Origin: PKWO01 sp036384915 | GTDB taxonomy: Bacteria; Pseudomonadota; Gammaproteobacteria; Burkholderiales; Burkholderiaceae_D | Length of the DNA stretch: 64,000 nt | Direction of reading: 5' to 3' | Assembly (NCBI GenBank): GCA_036384915.1 | Contig: DASVLJ010000025.1 | Coordinates: 186,001 to 250,000, forward strand | Shown here: positions 36,188 through 45,380 of the stretch, piece by piece | Layout of the letters: each line of letters opens with the position of its first letter | How positions within the stretch are numbered: position 1 is the stretch's first letter | Notes under the pieces: model-generated | What the model was told of the DNA's origin: nothing | What the model saw: the letters and a program-made list of their open reading frames with translations, nothing else | The model's database searches: none | Translations under genes and position numbers: made by a program

Positions 36188-37561
36188 ATGAAGATCACCA
36201 TCATCGGCACCGGCTACGTCGGTCTCGTCACCGGCGCCTGCCTCGCCGAACTCGGCAACAACGTCTTCTGTCTCGACGTCGATCAGCGCAAGATCGATAT
36301 CCTCAACAATGGCGGCATTCCCATCCATGAGCCGGGCCTGGCCGAAATCGTGGCGCGCAATCGCGCCGCCGGCCGCCTGCATTTCTCGACCGACGTGGCA
36401 GCCTCCGTGGCGCACGGAGACATCCAGTTCATCGCCGTCGGCACGCCGCCCGACGAGGACGGCTCGGCCGATTTGCAATACGTGGTCGCCGCTGCGCGCA
36501 ACATCGGCCGCCACATGCACGGCTTCAAGGTCGTGGTCGACAAGTCCACCGTGCCCGTCGGCACCGCGGACCGCGTGCGCACCGCGATTGCGGAAGAACT
36601 GGCGATACGCCAGGAACAAATCAAATTCTCCGTCGTCTCCAACCCCGAGTTCCTCAAAGAAGGCGCGGCGGTGGAAGACTTCATGCGTCCGGACCGCATC
36701 GTCATCGGCTGCGACGACACCGCGGAAGGGCAGCAGGCGCACAACATGATGAAGACGCTTTACGCGCCCTTCAACCGCAACCACGAACGCACCTTCTGGA
36801 TGGACGTGCGCTCGGCAGAATTCACCAAGTATGCCGCCAACGCCATGCTGGCCACGCGTATCTCCTTCATGAATGAGCTGGCCAACCTGGCCGACCGCGT
36901 CGGTGCCGACATTGAAGCCGTGCGCCACGGCATCGGCTCCGACCCGCGCATCGGCTACAGCTTCCTCTACGCCGGCTGCGGCTATGGCGGCTCCTGCTTC
37001 CCCAAGGACGTGCAGGCGCTGGAGCGCACCGCGCGCGAATTCGGGCAGGATTTGCTGATCCTGCGCGCCGTGGAAGCCGTCAACGACAAGCAAAAGCACG
37101 TGCTGGGCAAGAAGATCGTGCACCGCTTCGGCGACGATTTGGCCGGCCGCCACTTCGCCATCTGGGGCCTGGCATTCAAGCCCAATACCGACGACATGCG
37201 CGAAGCCTCGTCGCGTGTGCTGATCGGCGAGCTGGTCAAGCGCGGTGCCACCGTTGCCGTGTACGACCCGGTCGCCATGGAAGAGGCCACGCGCTGCCTC
37301 GCGCTCGATTTCGCCGATGCGCCCCAAGCGCTGCAAAAGATCCGCTTCGCCGAAAGCCCGATGGATGCGCTGACGGACGCCGACGCGCTCGCCATCGTCA
37401 CCGAATGGAAAGCCTTCCGCAGCCCCGACTTCGAACAGGTCAAGCGCCTGCTCAAGACACCGGTGATCTTCGACGGGCGCAACCTGTTCGAGCCTTCCAC
37501 CATGTCCGAAGCCGGCTTTGAATACCACGGCATCGGCCGCTCGGTGCTGACCAAGGCATAA
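36188..37561 (+). CDS. udg: UDP-glucose 6-dehydrogenase
   Basis: 457 residues. NAD site ITIIGTGYVGLVTGACLAE, catalytic Cys in CGYGGSCFPKDVQAL, and FSVVSNPEFLKEGAAVEDFM. Oxidises UDP-glucose to UDP-glucuronate for surface polysaccharides or aminoarabinose. Ends two bases before the heptose kinase gene. Confidence 0.95.
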   Translation: MKITIIGTGYVGLVTGACLAELGNNVFCLDVDQRKIDILNNGGIPIHEPGLAEIVARNRAAGRLHFSTDVAASVAHGDIQFIAVGTPPDEDGSADLQYVVAAARNIGRHMHGFKVVVDKSTVPVGTADRVRTAIAEELAIRQEQIKFSVVSNPEFLKEGAAVEDFMRPDRIVIGCDDTAEGQQAHNMMKTLYAPFNRNHERTFWMDVRSAEFTKYAANAMLATRISFMNELANLADRVGADIEAVRHGIGSDPRIGYSFLYAGCGYGGSCFPKDVQALERTAREFGQDLLILRAVEAVNDKQKHVLGKKIVHRFGDDLAGRHFAIWGLAFKPNTDDMREASSRVLIGELVKRGATVAVYDPVAMEEATRCLALDFADAPQALQKIRFAESPMDALTDADALAIVTEWKAFRSPDFEQVKRLLKTPVIFDGRNLFEPSTMSEAGFEYHGIGRSVLTKA

Positions 37562-37563
37562 GC

Positions 37564-38487
37564 ATGAGCAAGGACAAGACAGCGGCCCGCATTCTCGTAG
37601 CCGGCGACGTCATGCTGGACCGTTACTGGTTCGGCGACGTGGACCGTATCTCGCCCGAAGCCCCGGTGCCCGTCGTGCGCATCGGCAAGCGCGACGAGCG
37701 CCTGGGCGGCGCCGCCAACGTGGCGCGCAATGCGGCAGCTTTGGGCGCGCAAGTCGGCCTGCTCGGCGTGGTCGGCAAGGACGAACCGGGCGATTCGCTC
37801 GAGCGCATGTTGACCGATCTCAAGATCGCCAGCCACCTGCAGCGCGACCCCAGCATCGCCACCATCGTCAAGCTGCGCGTGTTGAGCCGCCAGCAGCAGC
37901 TCTTGCGCATCGACTTCGAAGAAGCGCCGACCGAAGTCGTGTTGAAAACCAAGCTCACGCAATTCAATGCGCTGCTCAACGGCAACGACGTCATCGTGCT
38001 GTCCGACTATGCCAAGGGCGGCTTGGTCGACGTGGCGGCCATGATCGCCGCCGCTCGCACAGCCGGCAAGACGGTTCTGGTCGACCCCAAGGGCGACGAT
38101 TTCACGCGCTACAGCGGCGCCACCATGCTCACGCCCAACAAGGGCGAACTGAAGCGCATCGTCGGTTCCTGGAACAGTGAGGAACAGCTCACTGCCAAGG
38201 CGCAAAACCTGCGCGCCGAATTGCAACTTGATGCCTTGCTATTGACGCGTTCGGAAGAAGGCATGACACTTTACACCGACGGCGGCCAGAGCAACTTCCC
38301 GGCCATGGCGCGCGAAGTGTTCGACGTCTCCGGCGCCGGCGATACGGTGATTGCCACCATGGCCGTCATGCTGGGCAGCGGCAAGAGCATGGAAGAAGCC
38401 GTCGAAATCGCCAACCGGGCCGGCGGCATCGTGGTCGGCAAACTGGGCACGGCAACTGTCACCCCAGAAGAATTGTTTGGTAATTGA
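37564..38487 (+). CDS. rfaE1: D-glycero-beta-D-manno-heptose-7-phosphate kinase
   Basis: 307 residues: only the PfkB kinase half of E. coli HldE, no nucleotidyltransferase domain. RILVAGDVMLDRYWFGDVDR and LGGAANVARNAAALGAQVGL at the N-terminus, and the anion hole/base FDVSGAGDTVIATMAVML. It phosphorylates heptose-7-phosphate in LPS inner-core synthesis. The epimerase gene hldD/rfaD, often next in this order, is absent here. Confidence 0.94.
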   Translation: MSKDKTAARILVAGDVMLDRYWFGDVDRISPEAPVPVVRIGKRDERLGGAANVARNAAALGAQVGLLGVVGKDEPGDSLERMLTDLKIASHLQRDPSIATIVKLRVLSRQQQLLRIDFEEAPTEVVLKTKLTQFNALLNGNDVIVLSDYAKGGLVDVAAMIAAARTAGKTVLVDPKGDDFTRYSGATMLTPNKGELKRIVGSWNSEEQLTAKAQNLRAELQLDALLLTRSEEGMTLYTDGGQSNFPAMAREVFDVSGAGDTVIATMAVMLGSGKSMEEAVEIANRAGGIVVGKLGTATVTPEELFGN

Positions 38488-38520
38488 CTGATTCCCCACC
38501 CCCAATTGAAAGGATTAATC

Positions 38521-38904
38521 ATGATCAAGAAATTCCTGCTGGCATGCTTTGCGTTCCTGTTGACCATGGGTATCGCGTTTGCGGAAGTTGAGGTCAACAA
38601 GGCCGACCAATCGGCACTGGACGGCGTCAAAGGCATAGGCCCCACCATCTCCAAGGCCATCATCGCCGAACGCACCAAGAACGGCGACTTCAAGGACTGG
38701 GCCGACCTGCAGAAGCGGGTGAAAGGTATTGGCGACAAGAACAGCAGCAAGCTTTCGCAAGCCGGGCTGGTGGTGAATGGCCAAGCCAAGCCTGGCGCAC
38801 CGGCTGCTGCAACGGCTCCGGCATCGGCTGCTTCATCGGCCAAGGCTGCTGCGCCTGCAGCGAGTGCATCTTCCAGTACACCCGCGTCTGCACTCAAGAA
38901 GTAA
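38521..38904 (+). CDS. ComEA-like helix-hairpin-helix DNA-binding protein
   Basis: 127 residues. Signal peptide to about residue 22 (AFA), then one (HhH)2 domain: VNKADQSALDGVKGIGPTIS and FKDWADLQKRVKGIGDKNSS. The last 45 residues are an Ala/Ser/Pro tail. Periplasmic ComEA proteins pull incoming DNA through the outer membrane during transformation. AAAGGA precedes the ATG at 38521. Followed by a strong terminator. Confidence 0.9.
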   Translation: MIKKFLLACFAFLLTMGIAFAEVEVNKADQSALDGVKGIGPTISKAIIAERTKNGDFKDWADLQKRVKGIGDKNSSKLSQAGLVVNGQAKPGAPAAATAPASAASSAKAAAPAASASSSTPASALKK

Positions 38905-38924
38905 AGAATCTTCGATCCAAACAG

Positions 38925-38957
38925 ACCCGCGCTACCTTTCGGAGGCGCGGGTTTTTC
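38925..38957 (+). terminator. Intrinsic terminator after the ComEA-like gene
   Basis: ACCCGCGC and GCGCGGGT pair around a 12-base loop and are followed by TTTTC, 20 bases after the stop codon. Confidence 0.92.
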
Positions 38958-39026
38958 ATTTCAGATCAGTCGGGCCGAGCTAACAGCGCAATCCCATTAA
39001 CTAGACCCGATCGACTTTTTCCGAAA

Positions 39027-40013
39027 TCAATTCCCCGACAACCGCTTCCCAAACGAAATTGCATAAGCCGGCGAGCGGAACAGCAACACCGGATCATTGG
39101 TCGGCGCAATGCCGTCGGCCATCACCAGCGGATCGAAATTGATCTTCTCGCACGCCGCGCCGGCTTGCGGCTGGGCTTTCGAAATCGTCAGCGTGCCGGC
39201 CTTGAAGTGTTCGCGGTCTTCCGGCCAGGGCAGGGTGGGGTTGTCTTGCGGGTCGCCCGGTTTGCCCAGGGTCACGATCATGTCCCATTGCACGGGGCCC
39301 ATGCTGGTTCGGGCGATCAAGTCGCGTTCAAGGAAATCGTGCGGGGCGTTTTTCAGCGCTTCGTCGGTCAGGGGCTGCTCCCCTTCATGCGGCACGAAGC
39401 GCCATTTCACGAGATGCTCGGCCTTTTTCGCGTCGATGAATTTGAATGTGTGGATGCCGTAGAAGGCCGAGGTGTAATACGCTGCCGGCGGATTGTGGCT
39501 TTGCAGGAAGCTGGACTGGCCCATGGCGTCCGGGTGGCTGGCGAAGAAGGCCTTGAGCCTGGCCGGGTCGGGCTTGCCGGTGGCGGGGTCGGGTTTTGCC
39601 GCGACGATCATGTCGTTGAAGGTGTTGGGATTGGCCGCGCCGAATACGGGCGTGTTCAACATGGTGAAGTGCTGGCGGCTGCCATCGGGGAGGCGGAACT
39701 CGATGGCCAGGCCGCGCGAGTTGCGCGTGGTGTCGGCTGCTTTCGGGTTGCCGCCTGCCAGCGAGAAGCGGGCTGCTACCGGGACTGGTTTGCCCGAGAA
39801 TAGCAGCGAGCGGCTGTACTTGGCAGCTTCGGGTGTGCCTATGAATTCGCCTTCGGCGCAGGTACCCTTGGCGTGGTTTTTGCGCATGCCTGGGTGGTTG
39901 CCGAAGGTGCCGATCAGGGAATCGACTACCTGGGTTGGGGCGACTTGCTGGGCTTGGGCGGTTACGGTAAAGGCCGAAGCAATGATGAGGCAGAGTGTGC
40001 TGAGTTTGGTCAT
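39027..40013 (-). CDS. Periplasmic catalase-like haem protein (SrpA family)
   Basis: 328 residues. Signal peptide 1-21 (cleavage after AQA). Catalase fold: distal His in RKNHAKGTCAEGEF, NSRGLAIEFRLPDGSRQHFT, and the proximal haem tyrosine in FRSPAYAISFGKRL. It lacks the length (about 480) and C-terminal domain of true catalases, as in the small SrpA-like family, which act as peroxidases. It is downstream of an ECF sigma/anti-sigma pair on the same strand, with a repeat between. AGGAAGCC precedes the start. Confidence 0.9.
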   Translation of the reverse strand: MTKLSTLCLIIASAFTVTAQAQQVAPTQVVDSLIGTFGNHPGMRKNHAKGTCAEGEFIGTPEAAKYSRSLLFSGKPVPVAARFSLAGGNPKAADTTRNSRGLAIEFRLPDGSRQHFTMLNTPVFGAANPNTFNDMIVAAKPDPATGKPDPARLKAFFASHPDAMGQSSFLQSHNPPAAYYTSAFYGIHTFKFIDAKKAEHLVKWRFVPHEGEQPLTDEALKNAPHDFLERDLIARTSMGPVQWDMIVTLGKPGDPQDNPTLPWPEDREHFKAGTLTISKAQPQAGAACEKINFDPLVMADGIAPTNDPVLLFRSPAYAISFGKRLSGN

Positions 40014-40063
40014 GATTGGCTTCCTATGATGTGTTTGGCGCTGATTTGGCGGCGTAAGGACGT

Positions 40064-40200
40064 GTAGGTTGGCGTTGAGCGAAGCGATCGGATCGCCGCC
40101 CGGCCCAACAAACGCAAGTTGTGTCGAATCTTTCGGTGGGTAGGGAAGCGTAGGCTGCGTTGGACTTCGCGCTCCCCGTGCGACGGCCGGTCCAACCTAC
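40064..40200. repeat. GTAGGTTGG-type palindromic element, copy 3
   Basis: Ends GTAGGTTGGCG and GGTCCAACCTAC, with inner GAGCGAAGCG and a second GTAGGCTGCGTTGGACTTCG segment, so two partial elements may be fused. It lies between the anti-sigma and catalase-like genes. Confidence 0.82.
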
Positions 40201-40206
40201 GATTTT

Positions 40207-41007
40207 TTATCCGGGCTTCTGCAGTTGGTCGTAGACAGCTGTGGCAATGCGAGCGAGTTCGCCCTTGTCCATCCCGCCCGACAAGGCATAGCCGAACTTC
40301 CCGTCGATCCAGTAAAACACATTGACCGGCCCTTCCTGCGCGAAGCGGAAACCCGTGTCCTTGTTCTGTGTCTGGTCGGTGGAGACGTAGACGGTCAGGC
40401 GTTCTCCTGCCGCGTTGTGGTACATGAATTGCGCCACTGGGCCGCTCTGGCCCGGCAGCAGGCGCCCGCCTATCAATTCGTAGCCTAGCTTGCCCAGCTT
40501 GGGCGGGTTGATGGTGCTGCCCAGGCGCTTGGAGAGCCACTTCACCAGCTGGTCTTCCTGTTCCGCGCCGATCTCAACCGGGCGCGTGACTTCGGGACTG
40601 TAGACCACGTGGGCGATGGCGGCCTGGTGCGCCAGGGCGAGCGAACCGTCGGGGCGGATCGGCAACGTCAGGTGCGGTTGCGGCGCCGAGGGCGCGTGCA
40701 GCATCCAGCCGCTGCTGCCGCTGACGATGGCGATCACGAAGGCGGCGGCGATTTGCAGCCAATAGCGCTCGTTGGCGGCCTTGGGCTTGAACTGCGATGC
40801 AGGCTGCGGCATAAACTGCGGTGGAAGGGGTTCCGTGAGAATGGGATTGAACGCGGCGCGCAGCGCAGCGTTCTGCGCGCGCCAGGCTTGCACGCGGCGC
40901 GCATCTTCCGCATGCGCGGCGAGGTGCCGTTCAACTTCGGCGCGCCGCTCGGCGGGCAGCAAGCCGTCCACGTAGGCATGCAGATCGGTTTCATCTATCG
41001 GGTTCAT
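40207..41007 (-). CDS. Membrane anti-sigma factor
   Basis: 266 residues. The N-terminal 45 residues resemble an anti-sigma domain (LHAYVDGLLPAERRAEVERH) but contain no Cys, so the zinc HxxxCxxC motif of redox-sensing anti-sigmas is missing. One membrane segment (about 83-104) and a periplasmic beta domain follow. Its start overlaps the sigma-factor stop (ATGA), the usual coupling of an ECF pair. It should hold the sigma factor at the membrane until a signal is sensed. Confidence 0.88.
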   Translation of the reverse strand: MNPIDETDLHAYVDGLLPAERRAEVERHLAAHAEDARRVQAWRAQNAALRAAFNPILTEPLPPQFMPQPASQFKPKAANERYWLQIAAAFVIAIVSGSSGWMLHAPSAPQPHLTLPIRPDGSLALAHQAAIAHVVYSPEVTRPVEIGAEQEDQLVKWLSKRLGSTINPPKLGKLGYELIGGRLLPGQSGPVAQFMYHNAAGERLTVYVSTDQTQNKDTGFRFAQEGPVNVFYWIDGKFGYALSGGMDKGELARIATAVYDQLQKPG

Positions 41008-41504
41008 TTGATCACCTTCAGGGGCGTGCCTTGCGGCTGCCCTTCCATCAAGAGCCTCAGCTTTTCACGGCCGCGCGACAGGCGCGACATCACCGTGCCC
41101 ACCGGTATGCCGAGCGTGGTGGCTACGTCTTCGTAGCGCATGTCTTCCAGCGCCACGAGCAGCAGCACTTCACGCTGTTCGTCGGGCAGGCGGCGCAGGC
41201 AGGATTCGAGGTCGCGCATGTCCAGGGCCGGTGCGGGCACGCTATGTTGCGGCATGTCGTCGTCCAGTTCTTCCAAGACGGGTTGCGTGCGGCGGAAGCG
41301 GTCCGCGTGCAGGTTGTGCATGATGGAAAACAGCCAGGCGCGCATATCGCTGCCGTGGCGCCACAACGAGAGCCGGCTCCAGCCGCGTTCCACGGTGTCT
41401 TGCACCAGGTCGTCCGCATCGCTGCGGCTGCCGGTCAGGGCGCGTGCATAGCGCCGCAGGCGCGGTATGCAGGCGATCAGGGCGTCGTTGGCTTCTGTGT
41501 TCAT
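41004..41504 (-). CDS. ECF sigma factor
   Basis: 166 residues from the ATG at 41504. Region 2: YARALTGSRSDADDLVQDTV and RAWLFSIMHNLHAD; region 4: LPDEQREVLLLVALEDMRYE with VPVGTVMSRLSRGREKL-like sequence (IPVGTVMSRLSRGREKLR). Directs polymerase to stress promoters. The frame extends upstream to 41615 but without sigma homology. Confidence 0.93.
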   Translation of the reverse strand: MNTEANDALIACIPRLRRYARALTGSRSDADDLVQDTVERGWSRLSLWRHGSDMRAWLFSIMHNLHADRFRRTQPVLEELDDDMPQHSVPAPALDMRDLESCLRRLPDEQREVLLLVALEDMRYEDVATTLGIPVGTVMSRLSRGREKLRLLMEGQPQGTPLKVIK

Positions 41505-41688
41505 GAGCTGGTTTTTGGACTTGTCATGGAGGTGAACGGGGCCGCATTCCGCTTTATTCCACAGGCGAAAAATTTTATGTACTGCAGTGTAGATAATGAC
41601 AAGTCTCGCTGCCACCTATTCAACATCGATTTTCATCTCGGGCTAGAATGCGCTTGCAAGCCCCACCTTTCACCAATCTCGAGCCATC

Positions 41689-42591
41689 ATGCCCTACCTG
41701 ACCGTTGAAGACACCATAGGCAATACCCCGCTGGTACAACTGAAGCATATCCCCGGGGAGGATGCGGCAAGACGCGGCAATGTGATCCTGGGCAAGCTCG
41801 AAGGCAACAATCCGGCCGGTTCGGTCAAGGACCGCGCGGCGCTGTCGATGATCAAGCATGCCGAAGCGCGCGGCACGATCAAGCCCGGCGACACGTTGAT
41901 CGAAGCCACCAGCGGCAATACCGGCATTGCGCTGGCCATGGTGGCGGCCTTGCGCGGCTACAAGATGATTCTTCTGATGCCGGAAAACCTGTCCGAAGAG
42001 CGGCGCCAGAGCATGGGTGCCTATGGCGCCAAGATCGTGCTGACGCCCAAGACCGGCGGCATGGAATACGCACGCGATCTGGCCGAGCAGATGCAGCGCG
42101 AAGGCAAGGGCGTGATCCTCGACCAGTTCGGCAATCCCGACAATCCGCGCGCACACATCGAGGGCACCGGCCCCGAAATCTGGCGCGACACCGAAGGCCG
42201 CATCACGCACTTCGTTTCCGCCATGGGCACGACGGGCACGATCATGGGCGTGTCTCAGTTTTTGAAGGAAAAGAATCCCGCGGTGCGCATCATCGGCGCG
42301 CAACCGGAAGAAGGCTCGCAGATTCCCGGCATACGCAAGTGGCCCGAAGCGTATCTGCCGAAGATCTACGACAAGTCGCGCGTGGACCAGATCGAACCCG
42401 TGAGCCAGGCCGCAGCGGAAAACATGGCGCGGCGCATGGCGGCGGAAGAGGGGATTTTTTGCGGCATCTCGGCCGCGGGGGCTTGCGAAGTGGCCTTGCG
42501 GATTTCGCAGACTGTGGAGAATGCGACGATCGTGTTTATCGTGTGCGATCGCGGAGACCGGTATTTATCGACGGGTGTGTTTCCGGCTTAG
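41689..42591 (+). CDS. cysM: Cysteine synthase B
   Basis: 300 residues. PLP-Lys47 in NNPAGSVKDRAALSM, TSGNTGIALAMVAAL, and GTTGTIMGVSQFLKE. The length and RIIGAQPEEGSQIPGIRKWP fit CysM, which accepts thiosulphate as well as sulphide. It is the last gene of the conserved block that begins with gyrA. Confidence 0.95.
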   Translation: MPYLTVEDTIGNTPLVQLKHIPGEDAARRGNVILGKLEGNNPAGSVKDRAALSMIKHAEARGTIKPGDTLIEATSGNTGIALAMVAALRGYKMILLMPENLSEERRQSMGAYGAKIVLTPKTGGMEYARDLAEQMQREGKGVILDQFGNPDNPRAHIEGTGPEIWRDTEGRITHFVSAMGTTGTIMGVSQFLKEKNPAVRIIGAQPEEGSQIPGIRKWPEAYLPKIYDKSRVDQIEPVSQAAAENMARRMAAEEGIFCGISAAGACEVALRISQTVENATIVFIVCDRGDRYLSTGVFPA

Positions 42592-42595
42592 GACC

Positions 42596-42732
42596 GCAGG
42601 TTGCGCCGGCCGTCGCACGGTGAGCCAAGCGAAGCCTAGCGAGGCCCGACCCAACGTTGCTGCGTTCCCGTTATCGCCGGCGCGCGATTGACTTGCCGAT
42701 GTTGGCCTTTGCTTCGTCCAACGCCAACCTAC
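42596..42732. repeat. GTAGGTTGG-type palindromic element, copy 4 (degenerate)
   Basis: Left end GCAGGTTGCGCCGG, right end CGCCAACCTACG, inner GAGCCAAGCGAAGCC. It fills the gap between cysM and a minus-strand hypothetical gene. Confidence 0.7.
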
Positions 42733-42735
42733 GAA

Positions 42736-43194
42736 TTACAAAGCCGGCCAGACCGGATGCTCGCCGGATTCATCGTATTTCGGAAACAGCGTGAAGTTCA
42801 CGACTACGCCATTGGCCACCCAGATCATCAAGCCAAACGTATCGCTTTCGTAGCAGGTGCCGCTCTCGTCCGATTCGTCGCTTGGCGTCAAGTCTGCAAT
42901 GCCCGCTGCCACAGCGGCACCGGGAAGCTTATCGGCAGGCGTGCCCACAAGGCGCACGCCATTGAGCGCAACGCTGGAAGATTCGATGGTAATGCTACCC
43001 AGTCGCCACTCCTCGTCCTCAACAAAATCCAGCACCACGCCTGCCTCTTCATAAAGCCAACTTTCCTGATTGAGGTCATCGAGAAAGCTTTCATTGGAAA
43101 TGGCATCGGGCTTGCCGGCCAGCGCTTCGACTTGCGCGCGCTGCATGCCGAGCACGAAAGGGGCGACACCGTGGAAGGGAAGGGCGGAGGTCAT
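42736..43194 (-). CDS. Acidic hypothetical protein
   Basis: 152 residues. It reads as an intact, conserved-looking globular protein (FVLGMQRAQVEALAGKPDAI; LLYEEAGVVLDFVEDEEWRL-like YEEAGVVLDFVEDEEW), strongly acidic (DESDESGTCYESD), without signal peptide or membrane segment. I do not recognise the family. The ATG at 43194 is chosen because homologous-looking sequence starts there, although no good ribosome-binding site precedes it. Confidence 0.65.
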   Translation of the reverse strand: MTSALPFHGVAPFVLGMQRAQVEALAGKPDAISNESFLDDLNQESWLYEEAGVVLDFVEDEEWRLGSITIESSSVALNGVRLVGTPADKLPGAAVAAGIADLTPSDESDESGTCYESDTFGLMIWVANGVVVNFTLFPKYDESGEHPVWPAL

Positions 43195-43303
43195 GGAGGG
43201 GAAATTGAGGACCACAAAACAAAATTGCACCGGGTCAGCCACCCGTAGCGTCACGGGTGCTGGCGGTGCAATCGATTTTCACGCGGCACATGCCGCGCGC
43301 AGC

Positions 43304-43636
43304 TTATTCGGCGAGTTCGGCTTCGCCTGCGGCGGCGGCCGGGGCGGCACCTTCCTTGGGCTTGAATTGCTTGTCGCTGATGCGGAACTTGTCGCGACGG
43401 TCGCCCATCAGGATGCGCAGATCCTTGATGCTCAAGTCGCTGACTTCATGCATGCGGATCAACAGCGAGGCGCCCACCGGCAGGCGGCGATGGCGGATCT
43501 TGCTGATGACCGGAGGGGCAACCTCCAGCGCACGCGAGAGCGCTGCATCGTTTTTCAACGCGAGTTTCTCGATCAAGGCATCCAACAGGTTGTTGGGATC
43601 ATAGGCGAGTTGATCGGCGAGTCTTGAGCTGGTCAT
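43304..43636 (-). CDS. Putative XRE-like helix-turn-helix protein
   Basis: 110 residues. Residues 15-75 are a helical domain with SRALEVAPPVISKIRHRRLP, which looks like a turn and recognition helix of the lambda-repressor class, followed by LSIKDLRILMGDRRDKFRIS and an Ala/Glu-rich tail. No effector domain is seen. Function unknown; a small nucleoid-associated or plasmid-like regulator is possible. Confidence 0.65.
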   Translation of the reverse strand: MTSSRLADQLAYDPNNLLDALIEKLALKNDAALSRALEVAPPVISKIRHRRLPVGASLLIRMHEVSDLSIKDLRILMGDRRDKFRISDKQFKPKEGAAPAAAAGEAELAE

Positions 43637-43985
43637 GATAGTGAACTGGCAAAGTTGTCAAAATACAGAAAATTCCGCAGGGCAAGATTATTGTACTAGC
43701 AAACTTGCACGAAAGGTATTTTCCAGCCTCGATTGTTATGATGTCACGGCTCGGTAAAACTTGCGACACCTTTAACGAAACTTAAAGCAATGTTGTTTTT
43801 ATGCACGAATTGTGTTGAGGAAATATAGTAAATAAATTCCAAAAATGCAATTAAATCGTGCCAAAAATATCATCAAGTGTTGCTCAATTTGAACAAGGGG
43901 CGCTTGAGCTACTGGTATGGCCGGATGTTCCTCAGGAGAAAGCACTTATCTGGAGAATAAGGCCGTTCTGCGTAAATTCAAGCAA
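43637..43985. other. AT-rich intergenic region
   Basis: About 350 bp markedly richer in A and T than its surroundings, especially 43770-43880 (AATATAGTAAATAAATTCC and similar). No gene, hairpin terminator or repeat stands out. It holds the promoter for the minus-strand gene at 43636 and the 3' side of the DUF1415 gene. The low GC could mark curved DNA or an old insertion. Confidence 0.5.
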
Positions 43986-44561
43986 TTATTTCTGCTCGTC
44001 ATGTGCCTGTGGCAGGCCAAGCTTTTGCCAACCAGGCAAGCCCAGGCGGCGCAGCGTTTCCATGTTGCGCTCGTAGATATCGCTGGCGTCGGGAAACGCG
44101 GCCACGGCGCGTTCTATGCTGTCCTCGCGCAATAGATGGAGGATGGGGAAAGGGGCGCGGTTGGTGTAATTCTCGATGTCGTCCGGGCCGCTGTCGGCGA
44201 ACTGGTAATGCGGATGAAAGCTGGCGATCTGGATTGTGCCGTCCAGTTCAAGCTCTTCGAGGCAGGCGTCAGCCACGTCGAGGAAACCGTTGTAGTCGTA
44301 AAAGTCCTGCAGCACGCCGGGGTGGATCAACAGGGTGGTGTCGGTTTGCGCCGGATCGGCGCCGGCCAGCGCGATCAGTTCGGCGTGCAGGTCGGCCAGC
44401 AGGCTTTCTTCGTCCGAGGCATCGCTGACCGCATAGCGCACCTGGCCCTTGACTTGCACCGCCTTGGCGAACGGGCACAGGTTCAAGCCGATCACGGCTT
44501 TTTCGACCCAGGTGCGGGTCAGGTCGGCTACGGCTTGGCTGTCGGCGGTTTCGATGATCAT
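43986..44561 (-). CDS. DUF1415 family protein
   Basis: 191 residues. WVEKAVIGLNLCPFAKAVQV at the N-terminus and FHPHYQFADSGPDDIENYTN are the family hallmarks. Cytoplasmic, function unknown. The single conserved Cys in LNLCPFA may be functional. Divergent from yaeQ, 62 bases away. Confidence 0.88.
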   Translation of the reverse strand: MIIETADSQAVADLTRTWVEKAVIGLNLCPFAKAVQVKGQVRYAVSDASDEESLLADLHAELIALAGADPAQTDTTLLIHPGVLQDFYDYNGFLDVADACLEELELDGTIQIASFHPHYQFADSGPDDIENYTNRAPFPILHLLREDSIERAVAAFPDASDIYERNMETLRRLGLPGWQKLGLPQAHDEQK

Positions 44562-44623
44562 GGGCCCATTTTACCGTGCAGATAGGCTATGCTTGCGCGG
44601 CGATTCAACATTCAAGCATCATC

Positions 44624-45169
44624 ATGGCCCTTAAGTCCACCATCTATAAAGCCGACCTGCAGATTTCCGACATGGACCGGCACTACTACGACAACCACGC
44701 GCTGACGATCGCGCGCCATCCGTCGGAAACCGACGAGCGCATGATGATGCGCGTCCTGGCCTTCGCCATCCACGCGCACGAGCACCTGAGCTTCGGCAAA
44801 GGCTTGAGCGCGGATGACGAGCCGGACCTTTGGCAAAAGGATTTGACCGGCGCCATCGATCTGTGGATCGACGTGGGCCAGCCCGATGACAGGCGTATTT
44901 TGAAAGCCTGCGGCCGTTCGGCCAGAGTAGTGGTCTACGCCTACAGCCCAACCACTCACATCTGGTGGAACCAGACCGGCAGCCGCATCGAGCGTGCCAA
45001 GAACCTCACCGTGTTGCAAGTGCCGGCCGAAGCTAGCCAGGCGCTGGGCGAGATGGCCGAGCGCACCATGCAGCTGCAATGCACGATACAGGATGGGCAG
45101 ATCTGGCTTACCAGCGGCGACAGGACCGTCGAGATCAGCATCGCGGTGTTGCAGGGCGAGCGTTTTTAG
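44624..45169 (+). CDS. yaeQ: YaeQ family protein
   Basis: 181 residues. ALKSTIYKADLQISDMDRHY and DLWQKDLTGAIDLWIDVGQP are diagnostic. YaeQ has a PD-(D/E)XK nuclease-like fold (E...D...K visible around DEPDLWQKDLT) but unproven activity; it was once linked to RfaH function. The ATG at 44624 is chosen over an upstream one because the conserved N-terminus begins there. Confidence 0.92.
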   Translation: MALKSTIYKADLQISDMDRHYYDNHALTIARHPSETDERMMMRVLAFAIHAHEHLSFGKGLSADDEPDLWQKDLTGAIDLWIDVGQPDDRRILKACGRSARVVVYAYSPTTHIWWNQTGSRIERAKNLTVLQVPAEASQALGEMAERTMQLQCTIQDGQIWLTSGDRTVEISIAVLQGERF

Positions 45170-45211
45170 CGCAGATTAATCGAAAAGCATTCAACGTGCA
45201 AGATGCGCCGC

Positions 45212-45236
45212 ACCCGACAAATGTCGGGTTCTTCCC
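45212..45236 (+). terminator. Probable terminator after yaeQ
   Basis: ACCCGACA-AA-TGTCGGGT followed by TCTT, 42 bases after the yaeQ stop. The T-run is weak. Confidence 0.65.
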
Positions 45237-45380
45237 AATTGGCAACGCAGGCGGGCGGAGATGCGGCTGCGCCGTGGTGACCTCTGAGGTGCGCAACCTG
45301 CGCAGCGTTCGCCCGCGAGGGTCGATACGAGCGCAAAGCTGGGCGACCAGGCCGCCGCTTGCCGCAGCAGGCGCGCCGGT

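Noticed and set aside
45237..45380. Open frames in the GC-rich part of the gap after yaeQ
   Set aside because: Frames in all phases are short, lack ribosome-binding sites, and look like random GC-rich DNA.
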